Below are positions 16,521 to 25,258 of a DNA stretch of 64,000 nt, one piece after another (the stretch's first letter is position 1; every line of letters begins with the position of its first letter). The notes beneath the pieces are model-generated. The model saw nothing but the letters and a program-made list of their open reading frames with translations. It made no database searches and was not told the DNA's origin. The position numbers and the translations under genes are program-made. The DNA comes from AP-15 sp963762575 (lineage in GTDB: Bacteria; Pseudomonadota; Alphaproteobacteria; ATCC43930; CGMCC-115725), in the NCBI GenBank assembly GCA_963762575.1, contig CAVXLL010000001.1, positions 186,001 to 250,000 on the forward strand, written 5' to 3'.

Positions 16521-17665
16521 ATTTTCAGGACAGAAAAGACGATCGAAAAAGCCGCGTCGGCGACGATGACGAAAAAGATCGCTTCGACCACCGAAAGGGT
16601 GGTCAACCGTCCCACGCTCTCGGCGCTGCGGGCGACTTGAAAGCCTTCGTAGCAGCCGATCAGGGCGATGATGAAGGCGAAGAACGGCGCCTTGACCAAG
16701 CCGATCCAGAACGTCCACGCATAGAGGGCCGATTGCAGCTGCCGAGTGAATTGCGGGGGCGTGATTCCGAGCGCGAACCACGACATCAAGGCGCCCCCCA
16801 AGATGCCGAGAAGGTTGGCGCAGAGCGTCAGCATCGGCAAGGTCAGCATGAGCCCGAACAGACGAGGGATGACCAGCACTTCGACTGGGTCGAGACCGAT
16901 CGTGCGCATCGCGTCGATCTCTTCATTGACCCGCATTGTTCCGATCTGGGCAGTGAATGCGCTGCCCGAGCGGCCGGCGATGATAATCGCCGCCATCAGC
17001 ACCCCGAGTTCGCGCAAAATCCCGATGCCCAGCAGATTGACCGTGTAGATCTCGGCACCGAAGCGGCGCAGCTGATCGGCGCCTTGATAGGTGAGCACGA
17101 CCCCGATCAAGAACGAGAGCAGGCCCACGATCGGCACGGCATTGACACCGGTCTGCTCCATCTGGGCCACCAGCGCCGTCAGCCGCAGCCGGCGGGGGTG
17201 AAGCAACACTCTCCCGGCCACTATGCAGATGACGCCAAAGAAGCTGAGCAGGCTCAGAACGCGGCCGATCAGGCCGATCGAGATCCGGCCGATCCTTTCG
17301 AGAAAGCCTGCGACCGTATGATGCGCCGGCCGCGGATGAGGGGCCGGAACCACCATTCCGCCCGCCCGGACTTGATCGAATATCGGTGCTAAATTCGGTC
17401 GAAGGTTCCGGAACTCGACGACGTTACCATGCGCCTTCAGTAAGTGTTCGGTCCGCAGCAGTAGCCAGGCGCCCGCGGTATCGAGTCGTTCGATGCCCGC
17501 CAAGTCGAGGGTAACCCGCCGGTCGTCCGGCATGCGGATGGCATGCAGCCGCCGGTCGAGTTCGGCCGCAGTCGTGACCAACCACTGACCGGCCGCCGCA
17601 AAGACGGTTGATGCGGGTTCCTCCAATTCGACGAGTGTAGCGGCGACGGACGCCATCACGTTCAC
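16517..17665 (-). CDS. mlaE: STAS domain-MlaE permease fusion
   Basis: A 382-residue permease. Residues 1-110 form a STAS-like domain (VTLDLAGIERLDTAGAWLLL), which in E. coli is the separate protein MlaB; residues 120-382 are the MlaE permease with its signatures GLLSFLIGVVLTYQG, LGVLMAAIIIAGRSGSAFTA and NEEIDAMRTIGLDPVEVLV. The fusion supplies two subunits of the complex in one chain. It is the first gene of the operon permease-ATPase-MCE-lipoprotein, whose promoter must lie between it and the divergent apt gene. Confidence 0.92.
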   Translation of the reverse strand: MNVMASVAATLVELEEPASTVFAAAGQWLVTTAAELDRRLHAIRMPDDRRVTLDLAGIERLDTAGAWLLLRTEHLLKAHGNVVEFRNLRPNLAPIFDQVRAGGMVVPAPHPRPAHHTVAGFLERIGRISIGLIGRVLSLLSFFGVICIVAGRVLLHPRRLRLTALVAQMEQTGVNAVPIVGLLSFLIGVVLTYQGADQLRRFGAEIYTVNLLGIGILRELGVLMAAIIIAGRSGSAFTAQIGTMRVNEEIDAMRTIGLDPVEVLVIPRLFGLMLTLPMLTLCANLLGILGGALMSWFALGITPPQFTRQLQSALYAWTFWIGLVKAPFFAFIIALIGCYEGFQVARSAESVGRLTTLSVVEAIFFVIVADAAFSIVFSVLKI

Positions 17666-17778
17666 GTGCTCAGATTGCGCTTATCCGCCGCCGAACAAGG
17701 CCTTTCCAACTACAAGAAAAGCAGCTATGCCGCAACGATTGCCGTTTCGAAAGCCGCCGCTTCGTCGAGGATGCCCCC

Positions 17779-18294
17779 ATGGACCTCAAGCAGCACATTC
17801 GAGCGATCCCCGATTTCCCGAAGCCGGGCATCCTCTTCTACGACATTTCAACCTTGCTCGCCCATCCGGATGCGTGGCAGATGACGGTCCAAAGGTTGGC
17901 GGTCGCGCTGCGGCCGCACCAGCCCGATCTTCTGGTCGGCATCGAGTCCCGCGGCTTTCTCGTCGCGGCGCCTCTGGCCTATGAGCTCGGTCGTGGTTTC
18001 GCGATGGTGCGCAAGCAGGGCAAGCTGCCCGGCCGAACCGCGCGCTTCACCTATGATCTCGAATACGGGGCGGATACGATCGAGATTCAGGAAGACGCCA
18101 TCAGCCCCGGGCAGCGGGTGGTCGTGCTCGACGATCTGTTGGCGACCGGGGGGACGATGCAGGCCGCGATCAATCTGGTTCGTCAGCGCCGCGGCGAAGT
18201 GGCTGCCGCGGCATGCATTATCGAGCTGTCCTTCTTGAACGGGCGCAGCCGCATCGACGTGCCCTTCACATCGATGGTCGCTTACGAGAGCTAA
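17779..18294 (+). CDS. apt: adenine phosphoribosyltransferase
   Basis: A 171-residue cytosolic enzyme converting adenine and PRPP to AMP. The N-terminal IRAIPDFPKPGILFYDI motif and the PRPP-binding loop VVVLDDLLATGGTM are intact. Length is typical. It is divergent from the lipid-transport operon and its stop overlaps that of the convergent methyltransferase by four bases. Confidence 0.96.
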   Translation: MDLKQHIRAIPDFPKPGILFYDISTLLAHPDAWQMTVQRLAVALRPHQPDLLVGIESRGFLVAAPLAYELGRGFAMVRKQGKLPGRTARFTYDLEYGADTIEIQEDAISPGQRVVVLDDLLATGGTMQAAINLVRQRRGEVAAAACIIELSFLNGRSRIDVPFTSMVAYES

Positions 18295-18935
18295 TCGGCG
18301 GCCATTGCCGACGCGAAACCGAGACTGCGGCCGATTACTGCGTAAAGCGGGGCTCCCCCGCCGGCTGGCGTTCGATCGAGACAGCGGATGTCGGTCCAAT
18401 TTCCCGCCTGGACGAAATGCTGGGCGATTACGCAGAGATGCCCGGCATCGTCCAGAAGGCACCAGCAGCCGATCGCCGGGGTCGGCACGCAGCGGTTCGA
18501 GAATGTCACGATCAGCGGCGCTCCGGGCTTCAGCACGCGCCCGGCTTCGCGGATAACGTCGCACGGCCGCCTTAGATGCTGGACCGCTACACAGATGGCA
18601 GCGCCGTCAAACTCGGCGGTGGCGAAGGGCAGATGCGGATCTTGGTTCAAATCTTGTACATGCCATTCGTCGAGAAACGGATTTTCCGCCAATTCCCTAG
18701 CATGGAGGCCGACCCCCACAACTCGCGAATAGGGGATTTCCGGCGGCAAATGGCTGACCCAACCAGACATCAGATCGAGAATGGCGCCGCCCGGTGGCAG
18801 GATCTCACGGTATAGCGCGGTGACGGCGGCGATCGCGGCGTCGTCGGTTTGCCGGGCGCGCACAAATTCGAAGGCTGCAGACGCCTCGGGTCGCATGACA
18901 TCGTTCGTTGGTGCAGTGGTCGGAAGGAGCGCCAT
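18291..18935 (-). CDS. SAM-dependent methyltransferase
   Basis: A 214-residue class I methyltransferase: motif I region ILDLMSGWVSHLP (a variant of the usual D-x-G-x-G), VVGVGL as motif II, the FDGAAICVAVQHL motif IV, and REAGRVLKPGAPLIVTFSN as motif V/VI. The start at 18935 follows GGAGAGGGGGAC; the frame runs ten codons further. Several alphaproteobacteria have such a protein of unknown substrate. Motif I lacks the second glycine of the canonical loop, so SAM binding could be weak. Confidence 0.75.
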   Translation of the reverse strand: MALLPTTAPTNDVMRPEASAAFEFVRARQTDDAAIAAVTALYREILPPGGAILDLMSGWVSHLPPEIPYSRVVGVGLHARELAENPFLDEWHVQDLNQDPHLPFATAEFDGAAICVAVQHLRRPCDVIREAGRVLKPGAPLIVTFSNRCVPTPAIGCWCLLDDAGHLCVIAQHFVQAGNWTDIRCLDRTPAGGGAPLYAVIGRSLGFASAMAAD

Positions 18936-19017
18936 GTCCCCCCTCTCCAGCCTGTTTGGCTTCACATAGGGATGGCCCGAAGCTCAATCCATACCGGGGT
19001 AACCAAAACTCTAGGCT

Positions 19018-20139
19018 TTATGCTCCCGCGAGTATCTGCTCAGGGAGCGTGAACGGAAGATCCAGATCACGGGCAACTGCGGGATGGCTGACCCGACCCC
19101 GGCAAATGTTCAGGCCATTTCTCAGATGCGCGTCTTCGCGCAGAGCGCGCTGCCAGCCATGATCGGCGATTGCCAGTACATACGGCAAGGTTGCGTTGTT
19201 GAGCGCGACCGTCGAGGTGCGGGCAACCGCCCCCGGCATATTGGTCACACAATAATGGACGACACCCTCCTCGACATAGGTCGGCGCCGCGTGCGTGGTC
19301 GGCCTGCTCGTCTCGAAACAGCCGCCCTGGTCGATCGAAATGTCGACCACTACGGCACCCGGTTTCATCGCCCGGACAAGGCCGCGGCTGACGAGTTTGG
19401 GTGCCGCCGCGCCCGGGATCAGCACTGCGCCGATAACCAGATCGGCCGCGGTCACCTCGCGCTCGATATTCTCCATCGTCGAGAACAGCGTGTGGAGCTG
19501 CGCCCCGAATTGCAGGTCGAGCTCGTATAGCCGCGGCAGAGACCGGTCGATGACCGTGACGTAGGCTTCCATGCCCATCGCCATCCGCGCCGCATTGGTC
19601 CCCGATACGCCGCCGCCGAGGATCACCACCTTCGCAGCGGGCACGCCCGGAACTCCACCAAGAAGCACGCCGATGCCGCCCTGCTCCTTTTCCAGGCAGT
19701 GCGCCCCGACCTGCACGGCCATCCGGCCGGCGACTTCACTCATCGGCGCGAGAAGCGGGAGCCCGCCCTGCGCGTCGGTGACGGTCTCGTAGGCAATCGC
19801 GATTACACCCGACCTGACCAGTGCCTGCGCCAGGACTTTGTCCGCCGCCAGGTGCAGGTAGGTGAACAGCACTTGCCCCGCGCGCAGCGCCGCTGCCTCC
19901 TCTGGCTGGGGTTCCTTGACTTTGACGATCAGTTCGGCGCCCGCGAACACCTCCGTTTTGCTGGGCAAGATGCGGGCCCCGACGGCCTCGTAGGACGCGT
20001 CCTCGAAACCGATACCGGTTCCAGCGCCGGTCTCGACGACAACTTCGTGGCCATGATGCACGATTTCCCGAACGCTGCCGGGCGTGAGGCCGACGCGGTA
20101 TTCGTGGGTCTTCACCTCCTTGGGGACACCGATCAGCAT
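19018..20139 (-). CDS. ald: alanine dehydrogenase
   Basis: A 373-residue NAD-dependent enzyme interconverting L-alanine and pyruvate plus ammonia. The N-terminal LIGVPKEVKTHEYRVGLTP, the catalytic-lysine region LIVKVKEPQ, the H-C-L-E-K-E-Q block and the NAD-binding VVILGGGVSGTNAA are all present. The ATG at 20139 (after GTGGAGTTTCCC) is preferred over one four codons upstream. It appears monocistronic. Confidence 0.95.
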   Translation of the reverse strand: MLIGVPKEVKTHEYRVGLTPGSVREIVHHGHEVVVETGAGTGIGFEDASYEAVGARILPSKTEVFAGAELIVKVKEPQPEEAAALRAGQVLFTYLHLAADKVLAQALVRSGVIAIAYETVTDAQGGLPLLAPMSEVAGRMAVQVGAHCLEKEQGGIGVLLGGVPGVPAAKVVILGGGVSGTNAARMAMGMEAYVTVIDRSLPRLYELDLQFGAQLHTLFSTMENIEREVTAADLVIGAVLIPGAAAPKLVSRGLVRAMKPGAVVVDISIDQGGCFETSRPTTHAAPTYVEEGVVHYCVTNMPGAVARTSTVALNNATLPYVLAIADHGWQRALREDAHLRNGLNICRGRVSHPAVARDLDLPFTLPEQILAGA

Positions 20140-20307
20140 GGGAAACTCCACTTAGCCGGTATCGCCGCGAGGCTTGGCGAACACCGGTTTCAGGTTTAAG
20201 TTGCTTCCGCGGCACTCTGTCGCGTTCGGGTGATTTACCGTGTACCCCGTCCGAAAGTCGTCGACACTGTTGCCAGGGTACCGGCCTTCTTGCACAGGTG
20301 ATAACCG

Positions 20308-20505
20308 TTGGAAACCTTCGTCGAGCTCGCTCTCGTTTATCTCGCGGTCGGTGCCGTCTTGTTTGCGTTGATCCCGGGTCAGGCGACCCCGGACGATTTC
20401 CATTGGCGCAATCAGGCGGCCGTCTTCCGCGACAGCGTGCCCGAGGTCCTCGCTTGGCCGCTCATGCTCTGGCGCTTTTGCCGGGAGGGGTGCTTTTTCG
20501 ATTAA
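20308..20505 (+). CDS. small membrane-associated hypothetical protein
   Basis: A 65-residue protein with one hydrophobic N-terminal segment (FVELALVYLAVGAVLFALI) and an amphipathic C-terminus ending WRFCREGCFFD. The start is a TTG at 20308. Small proteins of this shape are common and uncharacterised. Its stop overlaps the end of the convergent oxidoreductase by four bases. Confidence 0.5.
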   Translation: METFVELALVYLAVGAVLFALIPGQATPDDFHWRNQAAVFRDSVPEVLAWPLMLWRFCREGCFFD

Positions 20506-21614
20506 CTCTCGGCGAAGCGGAGTTTTCGCACCACCTCGTCGGCCAGCGGCAAGGACGCCGTCAGCCCAGGCAACTCGATGCCGTATAGATTTACCAGTCC
20601 CGGAACGCGATGGACGTCCGGGCCCTGCACAACAAAGTCCGCGGCCGGCTCGGCCGGCCCGCTGATCTTCGGCCGAATACCGGCATAACCCGGTTGCAAC
20701 GCCCCATCCGGCAAACCGGGCCAGTATGTGCGGACAGCGGCATAAAATACCTCACCGCGCGCCGGGTCGACCGTGTAATCGACCGCGGAGATCCATTCCA
20801 CATCGGGTCCAAACCGCGCCTGCCCTCCCAGATCCAGCGTGATGTGCACGCCGAGCCCGCCCGCCACCGGGACCGGGTAGATCAGCCGTCGAAACGGCGC
20901 GGGCCCGCTCAGCGCGAAATAAACCCCGCGGCAGAAATAGGCCGGCGGGATCGTTTCCGGCGGAATCCCCTCGATCATCCGAGCGAGAGCGGGCGCATGC
21001 AGCCCGGCGGCGTTGACCAGAGAGCGGCAGCGTATCCCGGTAGGCTCGGCGCCGCCAATGGCAAGCTCGAAACCGTCAGGGCGCACACAGGCGGAGAGGA
21101 CTTGAGTACGCAGCACGACGATCGCACCGGCGGCTTCCGCCTCGCCCTGATAGGCGATCATCAGCGCATGGCTGTCGATAATCCCGGTCGAGGGCGACAG
21201 TAAGGCTGCCACGCAATTGAGAGCGGGCTCAAGCCGCCGGGCCTGCCCCGGATCCAGCCATTCCAGATCATCAATCCCATTGCCGCGGGCTGTGGCGGCG
21301 ATCTTTTCGAGACCGGCTACCTCCGCCTCGCTGGCGGCGACGATCAGCTTGCCCATCCGGGCATGCGGAACCCCCTGCTCGCGGCAATAGCTGTAGAGGC
21401 GATGGCGCCCTTCGACGCAGCTCCACGCCTTCAAGCTGCCGACCGGGTAATAAAGCCCGCCATGGATGACTTCGCTGTTGCGCGACGAGGTCTCGAACCC
21501 GATCGTGTAGGCCTGCTCGAGCACGAGCACCTCGACGCCTGCCAGCGCCAGCGCCCGGGCCACCGCCAAGCCGATGACGCCGGCTCCGACCACGACGCAC
21601 TCAACTTCGTCCAT
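20502..21614 (-). CDS. FAD-dependent oxidoreductase, L-2-hydroxyglutarate oxidase-like
   Basis: A 370-residue DAO-fold flavoprotein. The N-terminal Rossmann motif is VVGAGVIGLAVARAL, followed by SRNSEVIHGGLYYPVGSLKA, characteristic of L-2-hydroxyglutarate oxidase/dehydrogenase (LhgO) and relatives; the C-terminal YAGIRPKISGP block is also family-typical. It would oxidise L-2-hydroxyglutarate to 2-oxoglutarate; the exact substrate is not proven. The gene overlaps the 3' end of cobI by 14 bases, so it is transcribed with the cobalamin genes. Confidence 0.85.
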   Translation of the reverse strand: MDEVECVVVGAGVIGLAVARALALAGVEVLVLEQAYTIGFETSSRNSEVIHGGLYYPVGSLKAWSCVEGRHRLYSYCREQGVPHARMGKLIVAASEAEVAGLEKIAATARGNGIDDLEWLDPGQARRLEPALNCVAALLSPSTGIIDSHALMIAYQGEAEAAGAIVVLRTQVLSACVRPDGFELAIGGAEPTGIRCRSLVNAAGLHAPALARMIEGIPPETIPPAYFCRGVYFALSGPAPFRRLIYPVPVAGGLGVHITLDLGGQARFGPDVEWISAVDYTVDPARGEVFYAAVRTYWPGLPDGALQPGYAGIRPKISGPAEPAADFVVQGPDVHRVPGLVNLYGIELPGLTASLPLADEVVRKLRFAES

Positions 21615-22317
21615 CAGCTTTCCGTGATCTCACGATCAGTACCATCGAAAAATAAGGAGCCAGGTCTGAATCGATGCAAGCGAAAGGCGCGGCACGCTGG
21701 GTCGACAAGGTTGCGTGCTCGATATAGACCGCGCCGTCGAGAAGACCCAGCCGGTCAAGCACCCGACGCACCTTTGCGACGTGGCGGCCGAGCTTGACGA
21801 TCGCGACCGAGCCGCTCGCGGCGAGCCGGACTGCGATTTGGTCCTCCTCGAGGGTCGCTGGAACCACCGCGAGCGTGTCATCCCGCGAGACCAGCGGGAT
21901 TGCCGCGGCGGCCGCGCAAGCGGTCAAGGATGAAACGCCAGGAACGATCTCGATCTGGTACCGGCCTGCAAGGCGGGTGAATACATTTATGAAGCTGCCA
22001 TAGAACAGGGGGTCACCCTGGCACAGCATGGCTGCGTCATTGCCGGCATCGAGCTCGGCAGCCAGCGCAACGGCGGCGGCATCGTAGACCGCCGCGGGCG
22101 GCGGCCCTGGGCGCATAGGGAAGCGGATCGCGATCTCGCGCTGGTGCCCTTCGATCCAGGCGGCGACGATCGAGCGGGCGAAGCTGTCGCCGTGCTCGGG
22201 CGCCGGGTATGCGACCACCGGCACCGCTCGCAGGAGGCGCAATGCCTTCACGGTCACCAGCTCCGGGTCGCCCGGCCCGACACCGAGCCCGTAGAGCCGA
22301 CCGCGCTCTGCCGGCAT
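21601..22317 (-). CDS. cobI: precorrin-2 C20-methyltransferase
   Basis: A 238-residue SAM-dependent tetrapyrrole methylase that makes precorrin-3A. The N-terminal GRLYGLGVGPGDPELVTVKA motif and the AAMLCQGDPLFYGSF and EIVPGVSSLTACAA blocks identify CobI/CbiL. The start follows directly on the glycosyltransferase stop (the upstream stop ends at 22318), so the two are coupled. It acts early in the corrin ring pathway. Confidence 0.95.
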   Translation of the reverse strand: MPAERGRLYGLGVGPGDPELVTVKALRLLRAVPVVAYPAPEHGDSFARSIVAAWIEGHQREIAIRFPMRPGPPPAAVYDAAAVALAAELDAGNDAAMLCQGDPLFYGSFINVFTRLAGRYQIEIVPGVSSLTACAAAAAIPLVSRDDTLAVVPATLEEDQIAVRLAASGSVAIVKLGRHVAKVRRVLDRLGLLDGAVYIEHATLSTQRAAPFACIDSDLAPYFSMVLIVRSRKADGRS

Positions 22318-24048
22318 TCAATCCGGCTCCAGACGGTAGAGGGTAAGAATGAGCTTGCCTCCGCCCGCCGAATAGTCGAGCCCCTGGACATGGTCGAGCG
22401 CTCGGGCGGTCAGCCCGCGGCGGGCCAATGATTGTAGGAACTCCGCGGCGTAGCGGTTATTGACCAGTGCCAGACCGGCGCCGGCCAACTGGCTGTCTCC
22501 AGGTTCCGCGGTCACCAGCCGGGTTGCCGTGCCCAGCAAAAAGACGAGGCTCGGTTCGCTGTAGCCGACCGACAGAACGGCCTCACCCGGACCCGGCGGA
22601 TGGCGGGCGAGCGCTGCCGCGGCCGATCGGCTGGGCCAAAAGTCGTCGAGCTCAGGCGCGACCGCGAGCGCCGCCGGCCCCACGAAGGTGGCGGAGAGGG
22701 CGGCGCTCAGTCCGGCGGCGCGCATCGGTCGCGGATCACGAAACAACAGCAGAAACGCCAGGGCGAGCATTACCGGAACGGCGATGGCGGCCGCAGGCGA
22801 AACCGTGCCGCCGAACCACAGCGGCAATATGAGCAGCGTGACCCCCAGCGCGATCGTAACCGCTCCCCAAAGCACTCCGATGGCGCTGTCGACAAGCCGC
22901 GCCGGGCCCGCAAGATGTTTTGCAAACCCTTCCGCCAACGCGCCGCCGGCGAGCAATGCCAGAGCGGGGTAGAGCGGCAGGACATAATGCGGCAGCTTCG
23001 TCGGAGCGAGCTCGAAGAAGATCCAGGCCGGACCCAGCCAGGCCAGCAGAAAGCGCCCGGCCGCGGCTCTGCGCTGCCGCCAGCCCCAGATCAGCCCTGG
23101 TACGATGAAAAGCGAGCCCGGCCAAAACGTCGCTATCCCAATCGCCAGGTAATAGCCTGGCGGCGCGCCGTGCGATTCCTGGGCGCCGACCAGCTTAGGC
23201 AAGAGATCGTGCGCCAATGAGTTCGAGATGAAATGGCCCGCGGTGGCGCTTTGCACTGCGATCAGCCACGGCGCCACCATCCCCGCCATGATCAAGATAC
23301 CGGCAAGCGGCCGCAATCCTTTGATCCAGTGGATGTCACGGTCGGCGATCGACAGGCAACCCGCCGTCAATAGCGCCACCACCGGGCCGGGTGGCCCCTT
23401 CAGCAGAATCGCAGCGGCTTCGGCCAGCCAAAGGAGCAGCGGAAGCGTCCAGCCAACTGGGCGGCCCGTTCGGGTCGCGATGTAGGCGAGCCCGAGCGCG
23501 CCCTGCCCGGCGACGACGGCGGCGAGAAGAGCCGCATCGGTTTTGGCTAGGTGCGCTTCGACCACCACACCCAATGCGCTCGCCGTCAGCACGGCGGCGA
23601 TGAAACCGGCCGCCCGCGAGGCCAACAGCCGGGCGCCGAAGCCGAAGGTCAGCAGCACCGCTACGGTCGCCGCCAGTGCCGAAGGCAAGCGATAGGGCCA
23701 GATTGCGCTGCTTTCCGGCGAGCTGAATGCCGCGACGGCCGCCGCCTGCAGCCAGTAGATCCCGATCGGCTTGTTATTGCGCGCCTCGCCCTGGAAGCGG
23801 ATACGAACGAAATCGCCGGTCTCCAACATCTGCCGCGTCGCCTGCGCGAAACGCGCTTCGTCGCGGTCGAGCGGCGGGATCGCCGCCAGGCCGGGCATAT
23901 AGAGGATCAGGCACAGAAGACACAGCAGCGCGTGGGGGCGGAGACCACTCAGCCAGCCCCCACCCCTGCCCTCCCCCGTGAACACGGGGGAGGGAGGAGC
24001 CCGCGTTAGCGGGAGGGTGAGGGTCGTGACGAACCGGAAAATCGGCAT
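22318..24048 (-). CDS. ArnT/PMT-like membrane glycosyltransferase
   Basis: A 576-residue polytopic protein of the GT-C type (ArnT/PMT_2), which uses a lipid-linked sugar donor in the periplasm. The first luminal loop has the catalytic aspartate pattern PPLDRDEARFAQA, then NKPIGIYWLQAA; about ten further helices follow. The ATG at 24048 is one base after the cobL stop, which supports coupling. Residues about 9-35 are encoded by a GC-rich palindromic repeat (23955-24030), so the real N-terminus may have been displaced. A cell-envelope enzyme within a cobalamin operon is unexpected and suggests hitch-hiking. Confidence 0.82.
   Translation of the reverse strand: MPIFRFVTTLTLPLTRAPPSPVFTGEGRGGGWLSGLRPHALLCLLCLILYMPGLAAIPPLDRDEARFAQATRQMLETGDFVRIRFQGEARNNKPIGIYWLQAAAVAAFSSPESSAIWPYRLPSALAATVAVLLTFGFGARLLASRAAGFIAAVLTASALGVVVEAHLAKTDAALLAAVVAGQGALGLAYIATRTGRPVGWTLPLLLWLAEAAAILLKGPPGPVVALLTAGCLSIADRDIHWIKGLRPLAGILIMAGMVAPWLIAVQSATAGHFISNSLAHDLLPKLVGAQESHGAPPGYYLAIGIATFWPGSLFIVPGLIWGWRQRRAAAGRFLLAWLGPAWIFFELAPTKLPHYVLPLYPALALLAGGALAEGFAKHLAGPARLVDSAIGVLWGAVTIALGVTLLILPLWFGGTVSPAAAIAVPVMLALAFLLLFRDPRPMRAAGLSAALSATFVGPAALAVAPELDDFWPSRSAAAALARHPPGPGEAVLSVGYSEPSLVFLLGTATRLVTAEPGDSQLAGAGLALVNNRYAAEFLQSLARRGLTARALDHVQGLDYSAGGGKLILTLYRLEPD
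23955..24030. repeat. GC-rich palindromic repeat, copy 1
   Basis: The core hairpin at 23969-23994 is CCCTCCCCCGTG-AA-CACGGGGGAGGG, a perfect 12-bp stem, flanked by further C- and G-rich arms including GCCCGCGTTAGCGGGAGGGTGAG. It lies inside the first codons of the glycosyltransferase. Related copies are at 25880-25985, 30900-31045 and 54450-54490. Confidence 0.75.
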
Positions 24049-24049
24049 T

Positions 24050-25258
24050 TCACCCCGGCTTGACGGCGGCGAGCTGGGTCACCGTCGCCAGAGGCCGCCA
24101 CAGGTGATGCGGCCCCACCGGCTCGGCGCGGTTGACGGCGATGCGGGTCAGTGCACCGCCGTGCCGGGCATGCCAATCGAGAAGCCGCGCCTCGCCCTCG
24201 GTCGTGACGACGTTTGTGACGAGGCGCCCACCGGACGGCAGCCCGGCCCATGCCTCGGCCAGGAAACCGGCCGCGCCGATCCCGCCGCCGATAAAGATCG
24301 CGTCCGGCGGTGGTAAGCCTTCGAGCGCCTCTGGCGCGGCGCCGAGCACGATGCGCAATTCCGGAACGCCGAGCGCAGTTGCGTTGCGGGCGATGATCGC
24401 GGCACGCGCCGAATCCCGCTCGATGGCGACGGCGGAGCGGGCCTCGCCCATACGCAGCCATTCGATGGCGATCGAGCCGCAACCTGCGCCGACATCCCAC
24501 AGGGTTTCGCCGGGCAATGGGGCGAGCGCCGCGAGGGTCGCGGCGCGAACCTCACGCTTGGTAAGCTGGCCGTCATGCTCGAACACATCGTCGGGGAGGC
24601 CGGCGCACAACGACAAGGCTCGGGCGCCGCGCCCGGCCGAGCATTCGATCGCGATCGTGTTGAGGTCGGCAACCCGCCGATCGCCCCATGAATGAGCCTC
24701 GTCAGCGACGATGGTCTCGCGACTGCCGCCGACATGGGCGAGCACCGTGAGGCTGCTCGGCCCCCAACCGAGCCCGGTGAGCAGCTCCGCGACCTCTCGG
24801 GGCGTGGCCCCGTCCTCCGACAGGATCAAAACGCGGCGATGGGGCGCGAGATGGAGCCGCAAGGTATCGAGCGGCCGTCCGTGCAAGCTGATCGTTGTAC
24901 ATTCGGCCATCGGCCAACCCAGCCGCGCGGCCGCAAGGCTGAAGGCGCTCCGCTGCGGCACGATCGTCATTTCCTCCCGCGGAAAGCGGCGGGAAAGGGT
25001 GACGCCGATGCCGTACCACATCGGGTCACCGCTGGCCAACACGGTCACCCTCACGCCCCGGCGAGCTTCGATGGCCTCAATCGTCCGCGTGAGGGGCCGC
25101 TCCCAAACGATCCGCTCGGCGCCGCGGTCGGGCACCATGCCGAGATGGCGCGCGCCGCCGACCAGCACCTCGGCGGTCTCGATCAGCGCACATGCCGCCG
25201 GCGCCAGGCCGGCGAGCCCGTCCTCGCCGATGCCGATGACCGATAGCCAGGGCTTCAC
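24050..25258 (-). CDS. cobL: precorrin-6Y C5,15-methyltransferase (decarboxylating)
   Basis: A 402-residue bifunctional enzyme. Residues 1-200 are the CbiE tetrapyrrole methylase (VIGIGEDGLAGLAPAA, VLASGDPMWYGIGVTL); residues 210-402 are the CbiT methyltransferase/decarboxylase (REVRAATLAALAPLPG, then the SAM loop WDVGAGCGSIAIEWL). The GTG at 25258 overlaps the preceding stop (GTGA). The longer frame upstream belongs to a shadow. CobL converts precorrin-6B to precorrin-8X, the substrate of the CobH made by the gene just upstream. Confidence 0.94.
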   Translation of the reverse strand: MKPWLSVIGIGEDGLAGLAPAACALIETAEVLVGGARHLGMVPDRGAERIVWERPLTRTIEAIEARRGVRVTVLASGDPMWYGIGVTLSRRFPREEMTIVPQRSAFSLAAARLGWPMAECTTISLHGRPLDTLRLHLAPHRRVLILSEDGATPREVAELLTGLGWGPSSLTVLAHVGGSRETIVADEAHSWGDRRVADLNTIAIECSAGRGARALSLCAGLPDDVFEHDGQLTKREVRAATLAALAPLPGETLWDVGAGCGSIAIEWLRMGEARSAVAIERDSARAAIIARNATALGVPELRIVLGAAPEALEGLPPPDAIFIGGGIGAAGFLAEAWAGLPSGGRLVTNVVTTEGEARLLDWHARHGGALTRIAVNRAEPVGPHHLWRPLATVTQLAAVKPG

